This document shows, piece by piece, positions 42,075 to 52,702 of a stretch of DNA of 57,038 bases. Within the stretch, counting starts at the first letter, position 1; the number at the start of each line of letters is the position of its first letter. Source of the stretch: an uncultured Blautia sp. (GTDB taxonomy: Bacteria > Bacillota > Clostridia > Lachnospirales > Lachnospiraceae); NCBI GenBank assembly GCA_900543715.1, contig UQSX01000014.1, positions 1 through 57,038 of the forward strand, in the 5' to 3' direction. The notes beneath the pieces were generated by a model. It worked only from the letters and a program-made list of their open reading frames with translations. It was not told where the DNA came from and ran no database searches. Both the position numbers and the translations under genes were made by a program.

Positions 42075-44045
42075 ATGAATCAGAATCAAAATAATGATCC
42101 TAAAAATGACGGACCTAAGAATAGACAATCCCTTCTGGTGCTTCTGGTCTGCATTATGATCAGCCTGGTCTGCATAAATCTTTTAAGCAGGATGACCCGC
42201 AATATGACCAGCGAAATATCTTATAGTGAGTTTATAGAAATGTTGGAAAACGGTGAGGTGGAGAGCGTAGTCTTAAGATCAGATACCCTCACTATTACCC
42301 CTAAAACCCAGCGGTCCATGACCGGAACCACGGAGATCTACACCACTTTGATGGAGAATGAAAGTGATCTGACCAAGCGTCTGGACGAGGCCGGAGTGGA
42401 GAACTTTTCCAAAGAACCTCCGGACATGACTTCCAGTATCATCTACAGTCTGCTGAGCATTATTCTTCCGGTAATCATTATGGTAGGCCTGCTAAGCTGG
42501 CTGTTCCGCCGTATGAACAAGGGCGGAGGAATGATGGGAGGGGTAGGCAAGAGCAAGGCGAAGGCTTATGTCCAGAAGGAAACAGGAGTTACATTTAAGG
42601 ATGTGGCTGGTGAGGACGAAGCCAAGGAATCTCTTCAGGAAGTGGTGGATTTCCTGCATAATCCGGGAAAATACGCCGCTATTGGTGCAAAGCTTCCTAA
42701 GGGCGCCCTTCTTGTAGGACCTCCGGGAACCGGAAAAACTCTTCTGGCAAAAGCTGTGGCAGGTGAAGCCCATGTTCCCTTTTTCTCCCTGTCTGGCTCA
42801 GACTTTGTAGAAATGTTTGTAGGTGTGGGTGCTTCCCGTGTGAGGGATCTTTTTGAAGAAGCTAAGAAAAATGCGCCCTGTATCATTTTCATAGATGAGG
42901 TAGATGCTATCGGTAAAACCCGTGATTCCCGCTATGGCGGAAATGATGAAAGGGAACAGACACTGAACCAGCTTCTGGCGGAAATGGATGGATTTGACAC
43001 CTCCAAAGGACTTTTGATCCTGGCAGCCACCAACCGCCCTGAGGTTCTGGACCCTGCGCTGTTGCGTCCGGGACGTTTTGACAGACGGATCATCGTAGAC
43101 CGCCCGGATCTGAAGGGACGGGTAAATATTCTCAAAGTTCATGCAAAAAATGTGTCTCTGGATGAAACTGTAGATCTGGATGCCATTGCGCTGGCTACAT
43201 CAGGAGCAGTAGGATCAGATCTGGCAAATATGATCAACGAAGCTGCGATCCTGGCAGTGAAACATGGCAGAAAGGCTGTGTCCCAGAAGGACCTGCTGGA
43301 GGCTGTAGAAGTAGTTCTGGTAGGTAAAGAGAAGAAAGACAGGATTTTGAGTGCTGAAGAGCGAAAGATTGTCTCTTATCATGAGGTAGGACATGCTCTG
43401 GTAAGCGCTCTTCAAAAAGATTCAGAACCGGTACAGAAGATCACCATTGTACCCAGGACTATGGGAGCACTGGGATATGTTATGCATGTACCGGAGGAAG
43501 AAAAATATCTGAATACCAAGAAAGAGCTGGAAGCTATGCTGGTTGGCTATCTGGGAGGTCGTGCAGCGGAAGAGATCGTTTTTGATACGGTGACCACAGG
43601 AGCTGCAAACGATATCGAACAGGCCACAAAGGTAGCCAGGGCCATGATCACCCAGTATGGTATGTCTGACCGATTCGGACTTATGGGGCTGGCGGAAACT
43701 CAGAACCAGTATCTGGAGGGACGTTCAGTTCTGAACTGCGGTGATTCGACAGCCACAGAAATCGACCATGAGGTCATGAAGCTTTTGAAAAAATCATATG
43801 ACGAAGCAAAACGCCTTCTCAGTGAAAACAGGGATGTAATGGATAAGATTGCTGCGTTTTTGATTGAAAAAGAGACGATTACCGGAAAAGAATTTATGAA
43901 GATTTTCCATGAGGCAAAGGGCATCACAGATCCGGAGAAAAAACAGAGGATCGAAGACAGAGAACAGTCTGAAACAGAAGAGGAGTTTGGACTTCCTGCC
44001 CGGAAGGAGAGTCAGGAAGAAGCTTCCGGAAACAGTCAGGAATAG
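42075..44045 (+). CDS. ftsH: ATP-dependent zinc metalloprotease FtsH (paralogue 2)
   Basis: The 656-residue protein has two N-terminal membrane segments (about 19-39 and 123-143) around a periplasm-side domain. The AAA module has [29 protein letters not shown] and RPGRFDRRI, and the M41 zinc motif is HEVGH. An acidic, glutamate-rich C-terminal tail follows. It is full length and is the more canonical of the two FtsH genes here. AGGAGG lies six bases before ATG 42075; the annotated-looking GTG at 42060 would place the binding site inside the gene. It stands alone before uvrC. Confidence 0.95.
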   Translation: MNQNQNNDPKNDGPKNRQSLLVLLVCIMISLVCINLLSRMTRNMTSEISYSEFIEMLENGEVESVVLRSDTLTITPKTQRSMTGTTEIYTTLMENESDLTKRLDEAGVENFSKEPPDMTSSIIYSLLSIILPVIIMVGLLSWLFRRMNKGGGMMGGVGKSKAKAYVQKETGVTFKDVAGEDEAKESLQEVVDFLHNPGKYAAIGAKLPKGALLVGPPGTGKTLLAKAVAGEAHVPFFSLSGSDFVEMFVGVGASRVRDLFEEAKKNAPCIIFIDEVDAIGKTRDSRYGGNDEREQTLNQLLAEMDGFDTSKGLLILAATNRPEVLDPALLRPGRFDRRIIVDRPDLKGRVNILKVHAKNVSLDETVDLDAIALATSGAVGSDLANMINEAAILAVKHGRKAVSQKDLLEAVEVVLVGKEKKDRILSAEERKIVSYHEVGHALVSALQKDSEPVQKITIVPRTMGALGYVMHVPEEEKYLNTKKELEAMLVGYLGGRAAEEIVFDTVTTGAANDIEQATKVARAMITQYGMSDRFGLMGLAETQNQYLEGRSVLNCGDSTATEIDHEVMKLLKKSYDEAKRLLSENRDVMDKIAAFLIEKETITGKEFMKIFHEAKGITDPEKKQRIEDREQSETEEEFGLPARKESQEEASGNSQE

Positions 44046-44061
44046 AATACAGAAAGAAGAG

Positions 44062-44111
44062 CTGCTGCATTAAATAGATATGCTGAAGAATGTTTAATGC
44101 AGCAGTTTTTT
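44062..44111 (+). terminator. Intrinsic terminator after ftsH (paralogue 2)
   Basis: CTGCTGCATTAAA (44062-44074) and TTTAATGCAGCAG (44093-44105) form a perfect 13-base stem followed by six T. Its T run is also the first part of the next inverted repeat. Confidence 0.85.
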
Positions 44112-44152
44112 ATTCTACAGGACAGTATGAAGGACTGTCCTGTAGAATAAAA
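44108..44152. repeat. Perfect 19-base inverted repeat upstream of uvrC
   Basis: TTTTATTCTACAGGACAGT (44108-44126) is repeated in inverse at 44134-44152, with a seven-base loop. The left arm begins inside the T tract of the ftsH terminator. It ends 44 bases before the uvrC start. It could be a second terminator (for either strand), an operator or an RNA element of the uvrC leader. Confidence 0.7.
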
Positions 44153-44196
44153 TGCCCTGCAGGGGATTCGTTAATTAACAGAAAGGTAGAAGCGCC

Positions 44197-46065
44197 ATGT
44201 TTGACATAGAAGAAGAGCTGAAAAAACTTCCCGCCCGGCCGGGAGTCTATATTATGCACGATGAGAAAGATGCGATCATCTATGTGGGAAAGGCCATAAG
44301 CCTGAAAAACCGGGTACGGCAGTATTTTCAGAAGAGTCGGAATCTGGGAATAAAAAAAGAACAAATGGTGGAACAGATCGCCAGATTTGAATATATTATC
44401 ACAGATTCAGAACTGGAAGCTCTGGTATTGGAATCGAATCTGATAAAAGAACACCGGCCAAAATACAACACCATGCTGAAGGATGACAAAAATTATCCTT
44501 TTATTAAAGTGACGGCAGGAGAAGACTTTCCCAGGATCATGCAGGCCAGAAAAATGAAAAAGGATAAGTCCAGGTATTTCGGCCCTTACACCAGCGCAGG
44601 CGCAGTAAAAGATGTGATCGAGCTCACCAGGAAGCTTTATCATCTTCGGTCCTGCAGTCGAAATCTGCCAAAGGATATAGGAAAAGAAAGACCCTGTCTG
44701 TATTATCATATTAAGCAGTGCAACGCTCCCTGTCAGGGGTATATTTCCCAGGAAGATTACAAAAAGCAGGTGGACAGGCTTTTGGATTTTCTCAATGGCA
44801 ATCATAAAGAGATTATGAAAGAACTCCAGGAAAAAATGTTTCAGGCTTCAGAAAACTTGGATTTTGAGGAAGCGGCACAGTATCGGGATCTTATCCAGAG
44901 CGTGGAAAAGATTGGGGAAAGACAGAAGATCACGAATCAGCACAGAGAGGATAAGGATATCATAGCGGCAGCAATGGACGGCGGAGATGCAGTGACACAG
45001 GTCTTTTTTGTAAGGGATGGGAAGTTGATCGGACGAGATCATTTTTATATGAAAACCGCGCCTGGTGAGGACAGAAAAGGAGTGCTTTCCAGCTTTTTAA
45101 AGCAGTTTTATGCAGGAACCCCTTATATTCCCAAGGAGATCATGCTTCAGGAAGAAGTAGAAGATCTGGAGCTGATCGCCCAATGGCTGGAAAAGAAAAA
45201 AGGACAGAAAGTGCGGATCCTGGTCCCCAAGAAAGGCACTAAGGAAAAACTGGTGGAGCTGGCCTATCAGAATGCCCAGATGGTACTTCAAAGAGACAGA
45301 GAGCGGATCAAGAGAGAGGAAGGACGTACCATTGGAGCAGTAAAAGAGATCGCAGACCTTCTGGGGCTTCCGGAGGTGAACCGCATCGAAGCTTTTGACA
45401 TTTCCAATATCAGCGGCTTCCAGTCGGTAGGTTCCATGGTGGTCTATGAAAAAGGAAAACCCAAGAAAAGTGATTACCGGAAATTTAAGATAAAATGGGT
45501 GAAAGGTCCAAATGATTATGCAAGCATGGAGGAAGTCCTTACCAGAAGGTTTGTTCACGGCCTGGATGAGCAGGAGGAGAGAAAGGCGGAGAATCTGGAA
45601 GACACCTACGGAAGCTTCACAAGATTCCCGGACCTTCTGATGATGGACGGCGGAAGAGGGCAGGTAAATATTGCCCTGGAAGTGCTGCAGAAACTGAATC
45701 TGCAGATACCGGTATGCGGCATGGTGAAGGACGACCGGCACAGGACCAGGGGACTTTACTATAACAATGTGGAGATTCCCATAAGCAGGGACAGCGAAGG
45801 ATTTAAGCTGATCACCAGAATACAGGATGAGGCTCATAGGTTTGCTATAGAGTATCACCGCTCTTTAAGAAGCAAGGGACAAGTACATTCTGTACTGGAT
45901 GATATTCCGGGAATCGGACCTGCCAGAAGAAAGGCTTTGATGAAGCATTTTAAAGGGCTGGAAGGAATCCATGAAGCTTCGCTTAAAGAACTGGCGGCCA
46001 TAGATTCTATGAATGAAAAAGCAGCCAGAGAAGTGTATGCTTTTTTTCACCAGAGGGAAAACTAA
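44197..46065 (+). CDS. uvrC: Excinuclease ABC subunit C
   Basis: The 622-residue protein has the N-terminal GIY-YIG domain ([20 protein letters not shown]) and a UVR motif near residue 205-240 ([20 protein letters not shown]). The RNase H-like C-terminal nuclease shows [20 protein letters not shown] and [16 protein letters not shown] helix-hairpin-helix pair ends the protein ([19 protein letters not shown]). It makes the two incisions in nucleotide excision repair with UvrAB. The length is normal. GAAAGGTAGAAG precedes the ATG. Confidence 0.97.
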   Translation: MFDIEEELKKLPARPGVYIMHDEKDAIIYVGKAISLKNRVRQYFQKSRNLGIKKEQMVEQIARFEYIITDSELEALVLESNLIKEHRPKYNTMLKDDKNYPFIKVTAGEDFPRIMQARKMKKDKSRYFGPYTSAGAVKDVIELTRKLYHLRSCSRNLPKDIGKERPCLYYHIKQCNAPCQGYISQEDYKKQVDRLLDFLNGNHKEIMKELQEKMFQASENLDFEEAAQYRDLIQSVEKIGERQKITNQHREDKDIIAAAMDGGDAVTQVFFVRDGKLIGRDHFYMKTAPGEDRKGVLSSFLKQFYAGTPYIPKEIMLQEEVEDLELIAQWLEKKKGQKVRILVPKKGTKEKLVELAYQNAQMVLQRDRERIKREEGRTIGAVKEIADLLGLPEVNRIEAFDISNISGFQSVGSMVVYEKGKPKKSDYRKFKIKWVKGPNDYASMEEVLTRRFVHGLDEQEERKAENLEDTYGSFTRFPDLLMMDGGRGQVNIALEVLQKLNLQIPVCGMVKDDRHRTRGLYYNNVEIPISRDSEGFKLITRIQDEAHRFAIEYHRSLRSKGQVHSVLDDIPGIGPARRKALMKHFKGLEGIHEASLKELAAIDSMNEKAAREVYAFFHQREN

Positions 46066-46080
46066 ACTTCCAGAGGATTG

Positions 46081-46109
46081 TTGAACTTGCTCATACCATA
46101 TGATAAAAT
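46081..46109 (+). promoter_or_regulatory. Promoter of hprK
   Basis: TTGAAC (46081-46086) and TAAAAT (46104-46109) are separated by 17 bases, 40 bases before the hprK start. Confidence 0.5.
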
Positions 46110-46148
46110 AAGGATAGATTTTTAAGATAAACTGAAGGAGAGAGAGAC

Positions 46149-47090
46149 ATGAAAGGTGTAGAACTAAAAAAGATGATACAGGAGTTAAACCTGTATAATA
46201 AGACACCGGATATTGACATATCTGCAAAAAGAATCAACACTCCGGAGATTAACCGTCCGGCTCTGCAGCTTACCGGTTATCTGGAGCACTTTGCAAATGA
46301 GCGGGTCCAGATCATCGGCTATGTGGAGTATACTTATCTTTTACATCTGGAAAGAGAGGAAAAAGTAAAAGCCTTTGAACGCTTTGTTTCCAGCAAGATC
46401 CCTTGTGTGGTATTTACTACCATGACAGAACCTGATGAGGATATGCTGGATCTGGCCCATAAATATGATGTGCCTATCCTGGTGACCAGAAATACTACGT
46501 CTGCTTTCATGGCTGAGATCATTCGCTGGCTGGGAGTACAGCTTGCTCCCTGTATCTCTATTCATGGCGTTCTGGTGGATGTATACGGCGAGGGCGTCCT
46601 GATCATGGGTGAAAGCGGTATAGGAAAGAGTGAAGCCGCTCTGGAACTGATCAAAAGAGGACATCGTCTTGTCAGCGATGATGTGGTGGAAATCCGCCGT
46701 GTCAGTGACGTGACCCTGGTTGGATCTGCACCAGATATTACCCGGCATTTTATTGAGCTCCGTGGTATTGGAATCATAGATGTGAAGACACTTTTTGGTG
46801 TGGAAAGCGTTAAAAATACCCAGTCTATCGATCTGGTGATCAAACTGGAAGAGTGGAACCGGGACAAAGAATATGACCGTCTTGGAATGGAAGAAGAGTA
46901 TACAGAATTTCTAGGAAATAAGGTTGTGTGCCATTCCCTGCCGATCCGGCCGGGACGTAACCTGGCAGTTATCGTAGAGTCTGCCGCTGTCAACCACAGA
47001 CAGAAAAAGATGGGCTACAATGCTGCTCAGGAATTATACAGACGTGTTCAGGAGAACATGGCCAAGAAAAGAGAAGAGGGAGATGAGTAA
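46149..47090 (+). CDS. hprK: HPr kinase/phosphorylase
   Basis: The 313-residue protein has an N-terminal regulatory domain and a C-terminal kinase. The kinase has the P-loop GESGIGKSEAALELIKRGH, the HPrK signature VSDDVVEIRR and IELRGIGIIDVKTLFG. It phosphorylates HPr on serine, the central switch of carbon catabolite control in Firmicutes. AAGGAGAGAGAG precedes the ATG. The ROK kinase gene follows after two bases, forming a carbon-metabolism operon. Confidence 0.96.
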   Translation: MKGVELKKMIQELNLYNKTPDIDISAKRINTPEINRPALQLTGYLEHFANERVQIIGYVEYTYLLHLEREEKVKAFERFVSSKIPCVVFTTMTEPDEDMLDLAHKYDVPILVTRNTTSAFMAEIIRWLGVQLAPCISIHGVLVDVYGEGVLIMGESGIGKSEAALELIKRGHRLVSDDVVEIRRVSDVTLVGSAPDITRHFIELRGIGIIDVKTLFGVESVKNTQSIDLVIKLEEWNRDKEYDRLGMEEEYTEFLGNKVVCHSLPIRPGRNLAVIVESAAVNHRQKKMGYNAAQELYRRVQENMAKKREEGDE

Positions 47091-47092
47091 CA

Positions 47093-48034
47093 GTGGAAAA
47101 GTATTGTTTTGGAATCGATGTGGGAGGTACCACTGTCAAATGTGGGCTTTTCGAAAATGACGGAACCGTGGTAGATAAATGGGAGATCAGAACTCATGTA
47201 GAGAATCAGGGAGAAAGAATCCTGCCGGATATCGCCGATACGGTGCTGGCAAAGATTCAGGAGAAGGGACTGGACAAGTCTCAGGTAGCAGGAATCGGGA
47301 TCGGCCTTCCGGGACCTATCGAGGAAAACGGGGAGATTGCCTGTGCGGTAAATCTGCATTGGGGCAGAAAAAATATTGAAAAAGAGCTGGGAGATATGAC
47401 CGGACTAAGGGTAAAAGCAGGAAATGACGCTAATGTAGCAGCTTTGGGTGAAATGTGGAAAGGCGGCGGAAAAGGCTCCAAAAATCTGATCCTGGCTACT
47501 CTGGGAACTGGCGTAGGCGGCGGAATCATTGTTAATGAGAAGATTGTCACCGGCGCTCACGGAGCCGGCGGCGAGATTGGACATGCTTCGGTGAACCCTG
47601 ATGAAACAGTTGCCTGCAACTGCGGAAATAAAGGATGCCTGGAGCAGTATGCTTCAGCCACAGGAATCGCCCGTCTGGCAAGAAAAGCCATGGAAGGTAC
47701 CAAAAAGCCATCTTCCCTCAGATATTGTCCGAATGTAAGCGCAAAGGATGTGTTTGATGCTTATAAAGAGGGTGACGAACTGGCAGCGGAGATCGTGGAA
47801 GAATTCTCTGAATATATGGGAAGAGCCCTGGCGGTCTTTGCCTGTGTATCGGATCCTGACGTGATCGTTCTTGGAGGAGGAGTCTCCAGAGCAGGTCAGC
47901 CTCTGATCGACTGTGTGGAGAAACATTATAAGAAATATGCGTTTACTGCATGTAAGGAAACACCTATCCGCCTGGCTACTCTGGGTAATGACGCAGGTGT
48001 TTACGGTGCGGCAAAACTGGTGTTAAGTGAATAA
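47093..48034 (+). CDS. ROK family glucokinase
   Basis: The 313-residue protein shows the ROK layout: FGIDVGGTTVKCGLF (phosphate loop), GIGLPGPIEENG, GNDANVAALGEMW, LGTGVGGGIIVN and the zinc motif EIGHASVNPDETVACNCGNKGCLEQYAS. It phosphorylates glucose with ATP. Translation starts at GTG 47093 with GAGGGAG upstream, two bases after the hprK stop. Coupling to hprK links sugar phosphorylation with catabolite control. Confidence 0.94.
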   Translation: MEKYCFGIDVGGTTVKCGLFENDGTVVDKWEIRTHVENQGERILPDIADTVLAKIQEKGLDKSQVAGIGIGLPGPIEENGEIACAVNLHWGRKNIEKELGDMTGLRVKAGNDANVAALGEMWKGGGKGSKNLILATLGTGVGGGIIVNEKIVTGAHGAGGEIGHASVNPDETVACNCGNKGCLEQYASATGIARLARKAMEGTKKPSSLRYCPNVSAKDVFDAYKEGDELAAEIVEEFSEYMGRALAVFACVSDPDVIVLGGGVSRAGQPLIDCVEKHYKKYAFTACKETPIRLATLGNDAGVYGAAKLVLSE

Positions 48035-48065
48035 CAGATAAAATCAAGTTTTAAGCTTTAAAAGA

Positions 48066-48129
48066 AAAGGACCTGTTCCAAAAGCAATAACGGCTGAACG
48101 CCGATACGCTTTTGGAACAGGTCCTTTTT
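48066..48129. terminator. Bidirectional terminator between the glucokinase and pbp genes
   Basis: AAAAGGACCTGTTCCAAAAGC (48066-48086) is fully complementary to the arm at 48109-48129, a 21-base stem with A and T ends. It serves the two convergent genes. Confidence 0.85.
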
Positions 48130-48172
48130 GTTCTTCTTTATATCCGGCTTATAGCCTGGTCAACGGACAGGG

Positions 48173-50764
48173 TTACTGGGTCTCTCCGCCAGTTTCACCA
48201 CCGTCAGTTTCCCCGCCGCCGGTATCTGTACCGCCATCGGCAGGGGGCGTTTCGGTAGTCTCATCAGAAGGAGAAGTTACCTCCGGCGGGACTTCCTCCG
48301 GGACTTCTGCAGGAGTATCTGGTGTGGGTTCATCCACAGTTGTTTCAGAATCCTCTGAGCTATCCTCTTCGGAATCTTCCGAATAATCATCGCTGTAGTC
48401 GTAATCATAGCTGTAAGAATAGTGGCCGGAGCAGTATTGAGTAGGAATCTGTTCCGTATCGAAATATTCCGTCACAGAGTTGCAGCTAGAGGTAGCCAGC
48501 AGACCAGTATCTGTACAGATAGAGGCTTCCTGTACAGTGGAAGGCATTTTGAAATCTGTATCAGGCAGATCCGCATGGATCCTCTCCATGATATTTCTCC
48601 ACAGAGTCTGCTGATAAGTACGGTAAGTTCCCTGGGGAAGTACTGTATTATCATCATAACCTGCCCATACAGAACAGGTATAATATGGAGAAAATCCGCA
48701 GAACCAAAGGTCCCGGTAATCATCAGTGGTACCTGTCTTACCTGCCAGATGCATGCCGTCGAACTGCACTCGTGTACCAGTACCTTCTGTGATAACATCT
48801 TCCATAACACTTGTGAGAAGGTAAGCGGTACTGGGCTTAATAACGGTGGTTTTTTCCGGTGTGTTGTCGATGACTACATTGCCGTCAGAATCCAGGATCT
48901 TTGTATAAAAGACAGGCTTGATATAGGTGCCGTTGTTGGCAATAGCAGCATAAGCCGCTGTAAGCTCTAAATTACTTACACCATAAGTGATTCCGCCGAT
49001 AGCCGTAGAGGCGTTGTCATCATCAAATATCTCTCCGTTGATCTCTGTGGGTTCTGTAACAAGAGTAGTGAATCCGAATTTCTCCAGATATTCTACGCCC
49101 AGCTCCGGAGTGATCTCAATCATGCATTTTACAGCAGGAATGTTGTAAGAGTGAACGATTGCCTCGCGCATAGTAACAGTCCCGTGATACTGCCTATCCG
49201 CATTATAAAGGGGCTCTCCGTTATCATAGGTGAATGGCTCGTCCTCAAAAGTAGTGGCTAAGGACATGCCTCCTTCATTTAATGCTGCAGCGTAGGCTGC
49301 CAGAGGCTTAAAAGTAGAACCAGGCTGTCTGGTCGTATTGGTGGCTCTGTTCAGGCTCAGACTGGAGGATTTCTCTCCCCTGCCGCCTACGATCGCTTTT
49401 ACATATCCGGTATGCTGGTCAATAATGCAGAGAGAAGACTGGGGCTGTGGAGTAAAATGAACAGTCTCCGCCACTACCTCATCACCCTCGGTCAGAATAG
49501 CTGCTTTATAGGCATCTATATGGGCCTGAGCGCTTTCCTGACTGTCAAATAAGAGTGTAAAATCAGAGCTCTCATTTTCGATGAAGTACTGTTCCAGCAT
49601 CTCTGAACTGTAGTTCTCTTCTTCTCCATTGGCATGTTTTACAGTCAGAGCATAATCCAATTCTACCTGGCTTCCGGAAGGAAAATTATCAGGATCACTA
49701 TATTCCTCGTCACAGATCTGCTGGATAGCCGGATCCTGGGTAGTATAGATTCGCAGACCGCCGCTGTACAGGGCGTTATATGCCTGCTGTTCTGGATAGC
49801 CTCTCTTATCCTGGAGATCCTGAATTACCTGTTCTGTCAGTTCATCAATAAAATAACTGTAAGTAGTATCTTCATCTTCGCTTTCTGCTTCCAGACTTTG
49901 GATCCTTTCATACACATTGTCCGCCAGACATTCGTCATACTGTTCTTTCGTGATATACTCCTGCTCCAGCATATGGTCCAGGACCTCCTGGCGGCGTTCT
50001 GCATTATTTTCCGGATTTGTTACAGGATTATATTTGGTAGGGTTCTGAGTGATGCCTGCCAGGACCGTACATTCAGACAGGGTCAGATCGCTGACATCTT
50101 TGCCGAAATAGTCTTGGGCGGCAGCCTGGACTCCGTAGTTTCCATTGCCCAGGTTAATGGTATTCAGGTAGTTCTGCAGGATCACATCTTTATCCTTTAT
50201 CTGTTTTTCCAGTTCCAGAGCCAGGTACCATTCCTGGAACTTACGCTGGAAACGCTCCAAAGTGGACTCATTTACCCAATCGGTAAAAACATTATTTTTT
50301 ATAAGCTGCTGAGTGATAGTACTGGCACCCTCTGAAAAGCGTCCCGTGGTAATGCCGACTACCCCGGCACGAAGAATACCTTTTATATCGATGCCATTAT
50401 GTTCATAGAAACGTTCGTCCTCAATAGCAACCACAGCATGCTGCAGATCCAGAGGGATCTGGTCAATAGTCACCGGCATACGGTTTGAATCCGGCGCCGT
50501 CAGCTTCTGGAGCTGATTCCCATTTGAATCATAGACAAATGTGGCTTCTCCTACGGGAACGATATTGACTTCCGAAATATTAGGAGCGTCATCGATCAGG
50601 CCTCTCATTGCTCCGATTCCCATACAGCCTCCGATAGCAAGGACAGCGATCAGAGCGATGAAAGTAACACGCAGAATAGAAACGTTAGCTTTTTTTCCCA
50701 TCATGGTAGAATGGGAGGACAGAGCGTTGCGTTTCTTATTCGTGGCTCGTTTTCCAAAATTCAT
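48173..50764 (-). CDS. Class A penicillin-binding protein (PBP1A type)
   Basis: The 863-residue bifunctional protein has a basic cytoplasmic N-terminus and one membrane anchor (about residues 30-50). The glycosyltransferase domain has VVAIEDERFYEHNGID and GASTITQQLIKN. The transpeptidase has SxxK in RQPGSTFKPLA, SYN in VHSYNIPAV and KTG in LAGKTGTTDDYRD. It polymerises and cross-links peptidoglycan outside the membrane. The last 85 or so residues are low in complexity: Tyr/Asp/Ser-rich, then Glu/Pro/Thr-rich, ending in Gly/Thr/Glu repeats. AAGGAGG supports ATG 50764; the frame from 50791 contains this site. Confidence 0.95.
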   Translation of the reverse strand: MNFGKRATNKKRNALSSHSTMMGKKANVSILRVTFIALIAVLAIGGCMGIGAMRGLIDDAPNISEVNIVPVGEATFVYDSNGNQLQKLTAPDSNRMPVTIDQIPLDLQHAVVAIEDERFYEHNGIDIKGILRAGVVGITTGRFSEGASTITQQLIKNNVFTDWVNESTLERFQRKFQEWYLALELEKQIKDKDVILQNYLNTINLGNGNYGVQAAAQDYFGKDVSDLTLSECTVLAGITQNPTKYNPVTNPENNAERRQEVLDHMLEQEYITKEQYDECLADNVYERIQSLEAESEDEDTTYSYFIDELTEQVIQDLQDKRGYPEQQAYNALYSGGLRIYTTQDPAIQQICDEEYSDPDNFPSGSQVELDYALTVKHANGEEENYSSEMLEQYFIENESSDFTLLFDSQESAQAHIDAYKAAILTEGDEVVAETVHFTPQPQSSLCIIDQHTGYVKAIVGGRGEKSSSLSLNRATNTTRQPGSTFKPLAAYAAALNEGGMSLATTFEDEPFTYDNGEPLYNADRQYHGTVTMREAIVHSYNIPAVKCMIEITPELGVEYLEKFGFTTLVTEPTEINGEIFDDDNASTAIGGITYGVSNLELTAAYAAIANNGTYIKPVFYTKILDSDGNVVIDNTPEKTTVIKPSTAYLLTSVMEDVITEGTGTRVQFDGMHLAGKTGTTDDYRDLWFCGFSPYYTCSVWAGYDDNTVLPQGTYRTYQQTLWRNIMERIHADLPDTDFKMPSTVQEASICTDTGLLATSSCNSVTEYFDTEQIPTQYCSGHYSYSYDYDYSDDYSEDSEEDSSEDSETTVDEPTPDTPAEVPEEVPPEVTSPSDETTETPPADGGTDTGGGETDGGETGGETQ

Positions 50765-50969
50765 GTAGTCTTGCCTCCTTTTCCCGTACATTATAACAAA
50801 TGAGGTTCTCTAATTCAAGAAACTTTAAAATCCTCACAGTATTTTCATTTTTTCATCATAAATATTCCCTCTTCCAGGAGAAATATGCTAAAATGCAACA
50901 TATATCAGAGGAAATCCATATCCGCCGCCAGGGCGGTATTGTTGAAAGTAATCAGAAACGAGGTATTCT

Positions 50970-51626
50970 ATGCTGGAAGAATATAAAACAGTTTATGAAG
51001 GCGGGATGGGCGAGATCATAGAGAAAAAGTCCAGATTTATCGCTACGGTAAGGCCTGTTCAGACAGAAGAAGAAGCACTGGGCTTTATCGAGGAAATGCG
51101 GAAAAAATACTGGGACGCTACCCATAACTGCTTTGCTTATGTGATCGGAGAAAGACGGGAGATCATGCGCTGCAGCGATGACGGAGAGCCGGGAGGAACT
51201 GCTGGGAAACCTATGCTGGACGTTCTCCTTGGAGAAGAGTTATATAATACAGCAGTAGTGGTTACCAGGTATTTTGGAGGAACTCTTCTGGGAACAGGGG
51301 GACTGGTGCGGGCCTATTCAAAAGCTGTTCAGGAAGGTCTTTCCTGCAGCAGAGTGATCTGCAAACATCATGGAGCGCTGCTTGAGGTAGGTACAGATTA
51401 TAACGGAGTGGGAAAACTCCAATATCTTTTTGCACAGAAAAATGTTCCGATTTTGGACAGTGAATATACGGAAACGGTAAAAATGCAGATCCTGGTGCCG
51501 GCAAAGGAGCTTGAGAGAATAAAAAAAGATGTGACAGAAGCCACCAGCGGGCGGGCCTCTGTCACAGAATTAAAAGAGCTTTACTATGCTGTTTCCCAAG
51601 GAGAACAGCTTCTCTTTGAAAACTGA
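50970..51626 (+). CDS. YigZ/IMPACT family protein
   Basis: The 218-residue protein has the IMPACT (UPF0029) N-terminal domain, with KKSRFIATVRPV, DATHNCFAYVIG, CSDDGEPGGTAGKPMLDVL and VVVTRYFGGTLLGTGGLVRAYS. The C-terminal DUF1949-type ferredoxin-like domain follows. Members of this family are uncharacterised or linked to translation/RNA binding. AACGAGG precedes the ATG. Its stop codon is separated from the stop of the convergent cyclophilin gene by one base, with no terminator between. Confidence 0.93.
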   Translation: MLEEYKTVYEGGMGEIIEKKSRFIATVRPVQTEEEALGFIEEMRKKYWDATHNCFAYVIGERREIMRCSDDGEPGGTAGKPMLDVLLGEELYNTAVVVTRYFGGTLLGTGGLVRAYSKAVQEGLSCSRVICKHHGALLEVGTDYNGVGKLQYLFAQKNVPILDSEYTETVKMQILVPAKELERIKKDVTEATSGRASVTELKELYYAVSQGEQLLFEN

Positions 51627-51627
51627 A

Positions 51628-52146
51628 TCAGCATTTTTCAGGCTCTGGATACTCCTCTCCAAAGGTTTCTGCAGTCATGGTCTGGATTCTCTGCTCTTCC
51701 ATAGGACGGTCACTGTAATCGGTACGGGTTTCAGCGATTTTATTTACAACCTCCATGCCTTCAATGATCTTACCAAAGGCGGCATAGGATCCGTCCAGAT
51801 GAGGAGCGGCCTCATGCATGATGAAGAACTGGCTTCCGGCAGAGTCCGGATGCATGGCTCTTGCCATAGAAAGAACCCCAGGGGTATGAGCCAGGTCATT
51901 TGGGAAACCATTCTGGGAAAATTCACCTTTAATAGAGTATCCAGGACCGCCCATTCCGGTACCCTGAGGGCATCCGCCCTGGATCATAAATCCCCGGATA
52001 ACTCTGTGGAAGGTCAGACCGTCATAAAATCCGCTTTTTACAAGGCTGATGAAATTGTTTACTGTATTAGGGGCAACGTCCGGATATAATTCGGCTTTCA
52101 TTACATCTCCGTTTGCCATGGTGATGGTTATAATTGGATTTGCCAT
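51628..52146 (-). CDS. Cyclophilin-type peptidyl-prolyl cis-trans isomerase
   Basis: The 172-residue protein shows [31 protein letters not shown] (catalytic Arg in FHRV), GVLSMARAM and [24 protein letters not shown]. These are the cyclophilin core. No signal peptide is present, so it acts in the cytoplasm as a prolyl isomerase in protein folding. AAAGGAG precedes the start. It is a single gene, convergent with yigZ and divergent from tsaE. Confidence 0.95.
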   Translation of the reverse strand: MANPIITITMANGDVMKAELYPDVAPNTVNNFISLVKSGFYDGLTFHRVIRGFMIQGGCPQGTGMGGPGYSIKGEFSQNGFPNDLAHTPGVLSMARAMHPDSAGSQFFIMHEAAPHLDGSYAAFGKIIEGMEVVNKIAETRTDYSDRPMEEQRIQTMTAETFGEEYPEPEKC

Positions 52147-52259
52147 ATCTCAGTCTCCTTTTTCTTGTTGGTGTTCTTTGTATTATAGAAGAAAAAAATA
52201 AAAGGTGCAAGCCAGAATTTTGTATGCTATACTGGTTTGGTGAAGCGAGGATGAATTTT

Positions 52260-52697
52260 ATGATAATAGAAACAAACAGTGCAAAAGAAACATTTCAGTT
52301 AGGAAAAAAGATCGGAGAGCGGGCTCTGCCAGGACAGATTTATACGCTGAACGGAGACCTGGGAGTGGGAAAGACTGTTTTCACCCAGGGAGTTGCCCGG
52401 GGACTGGAAATCCAGGAGCCGGTGAACAGTCCAACTTTTACGATCATTCAGGAATACGACGGCGGCAGACTTCCCTTTTATCATTTTGACGTGTACCGGA
52501 TCGGGGACATTGAAGAAATGGAAGAGATCGGTTACGACGATTATTTTTTTGGAGAAGGGATCTGTCTTATAGAGTGGGCAGAGCTGATTGAAGAAATCCT
52601 GCCGGAAAAAGTGATCTCTGTGACCATTGAAAAAGATCCGGTCAGAGATTTTGATTATAGAAAAATTACTATAGAGGGATTGGATTGGAGGAAATAG
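52260..52697 (+). CDS. tsaE: tRNA t6A synthesis ATPase TsaE
   Basis: The 145-residue P-loop protein has Walker A NGDLGVGKTVFTQGVARGL, SPTFTIIQEYDGG, FYHFDVYRI and the C-terminal ICLIEWAELIEEILP typical of TsaE/YjeE. It stimulates the TsaB-TsaD complex that puts threonylcarbamoyl on adenosine 37 of tRNA. I chose ATG 52260, eight bases after GAGGA; ATG 52251 is possible. It is followed by tsaB after five bases. Confidence 0.93.
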   Translation: MIIETNSAKETFQLGKKIGERALPGQIYTLNGDLGVGKTVFTQGVARGLEIQEPVNSPTFTIIQEYDGGRLPFYHFDVYRIGDIEEMEEIGYDDYFFGEGICLIEWAELIEEILPEKVISVTIEKDPVRDFDYRKITIEGLDWRK

Positions 52698-52702
52698 GAG
52701 AT

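Noticed and set aside
48173..48440. Repeat-rich 3' end of the penicillin-binding protein as a separate repeat element
   Set aside because: It is an in-frame, low-complexity Ser/Glu/Pro/Gly tail, common in class A penicillin-binding proteins of Firmicutes.
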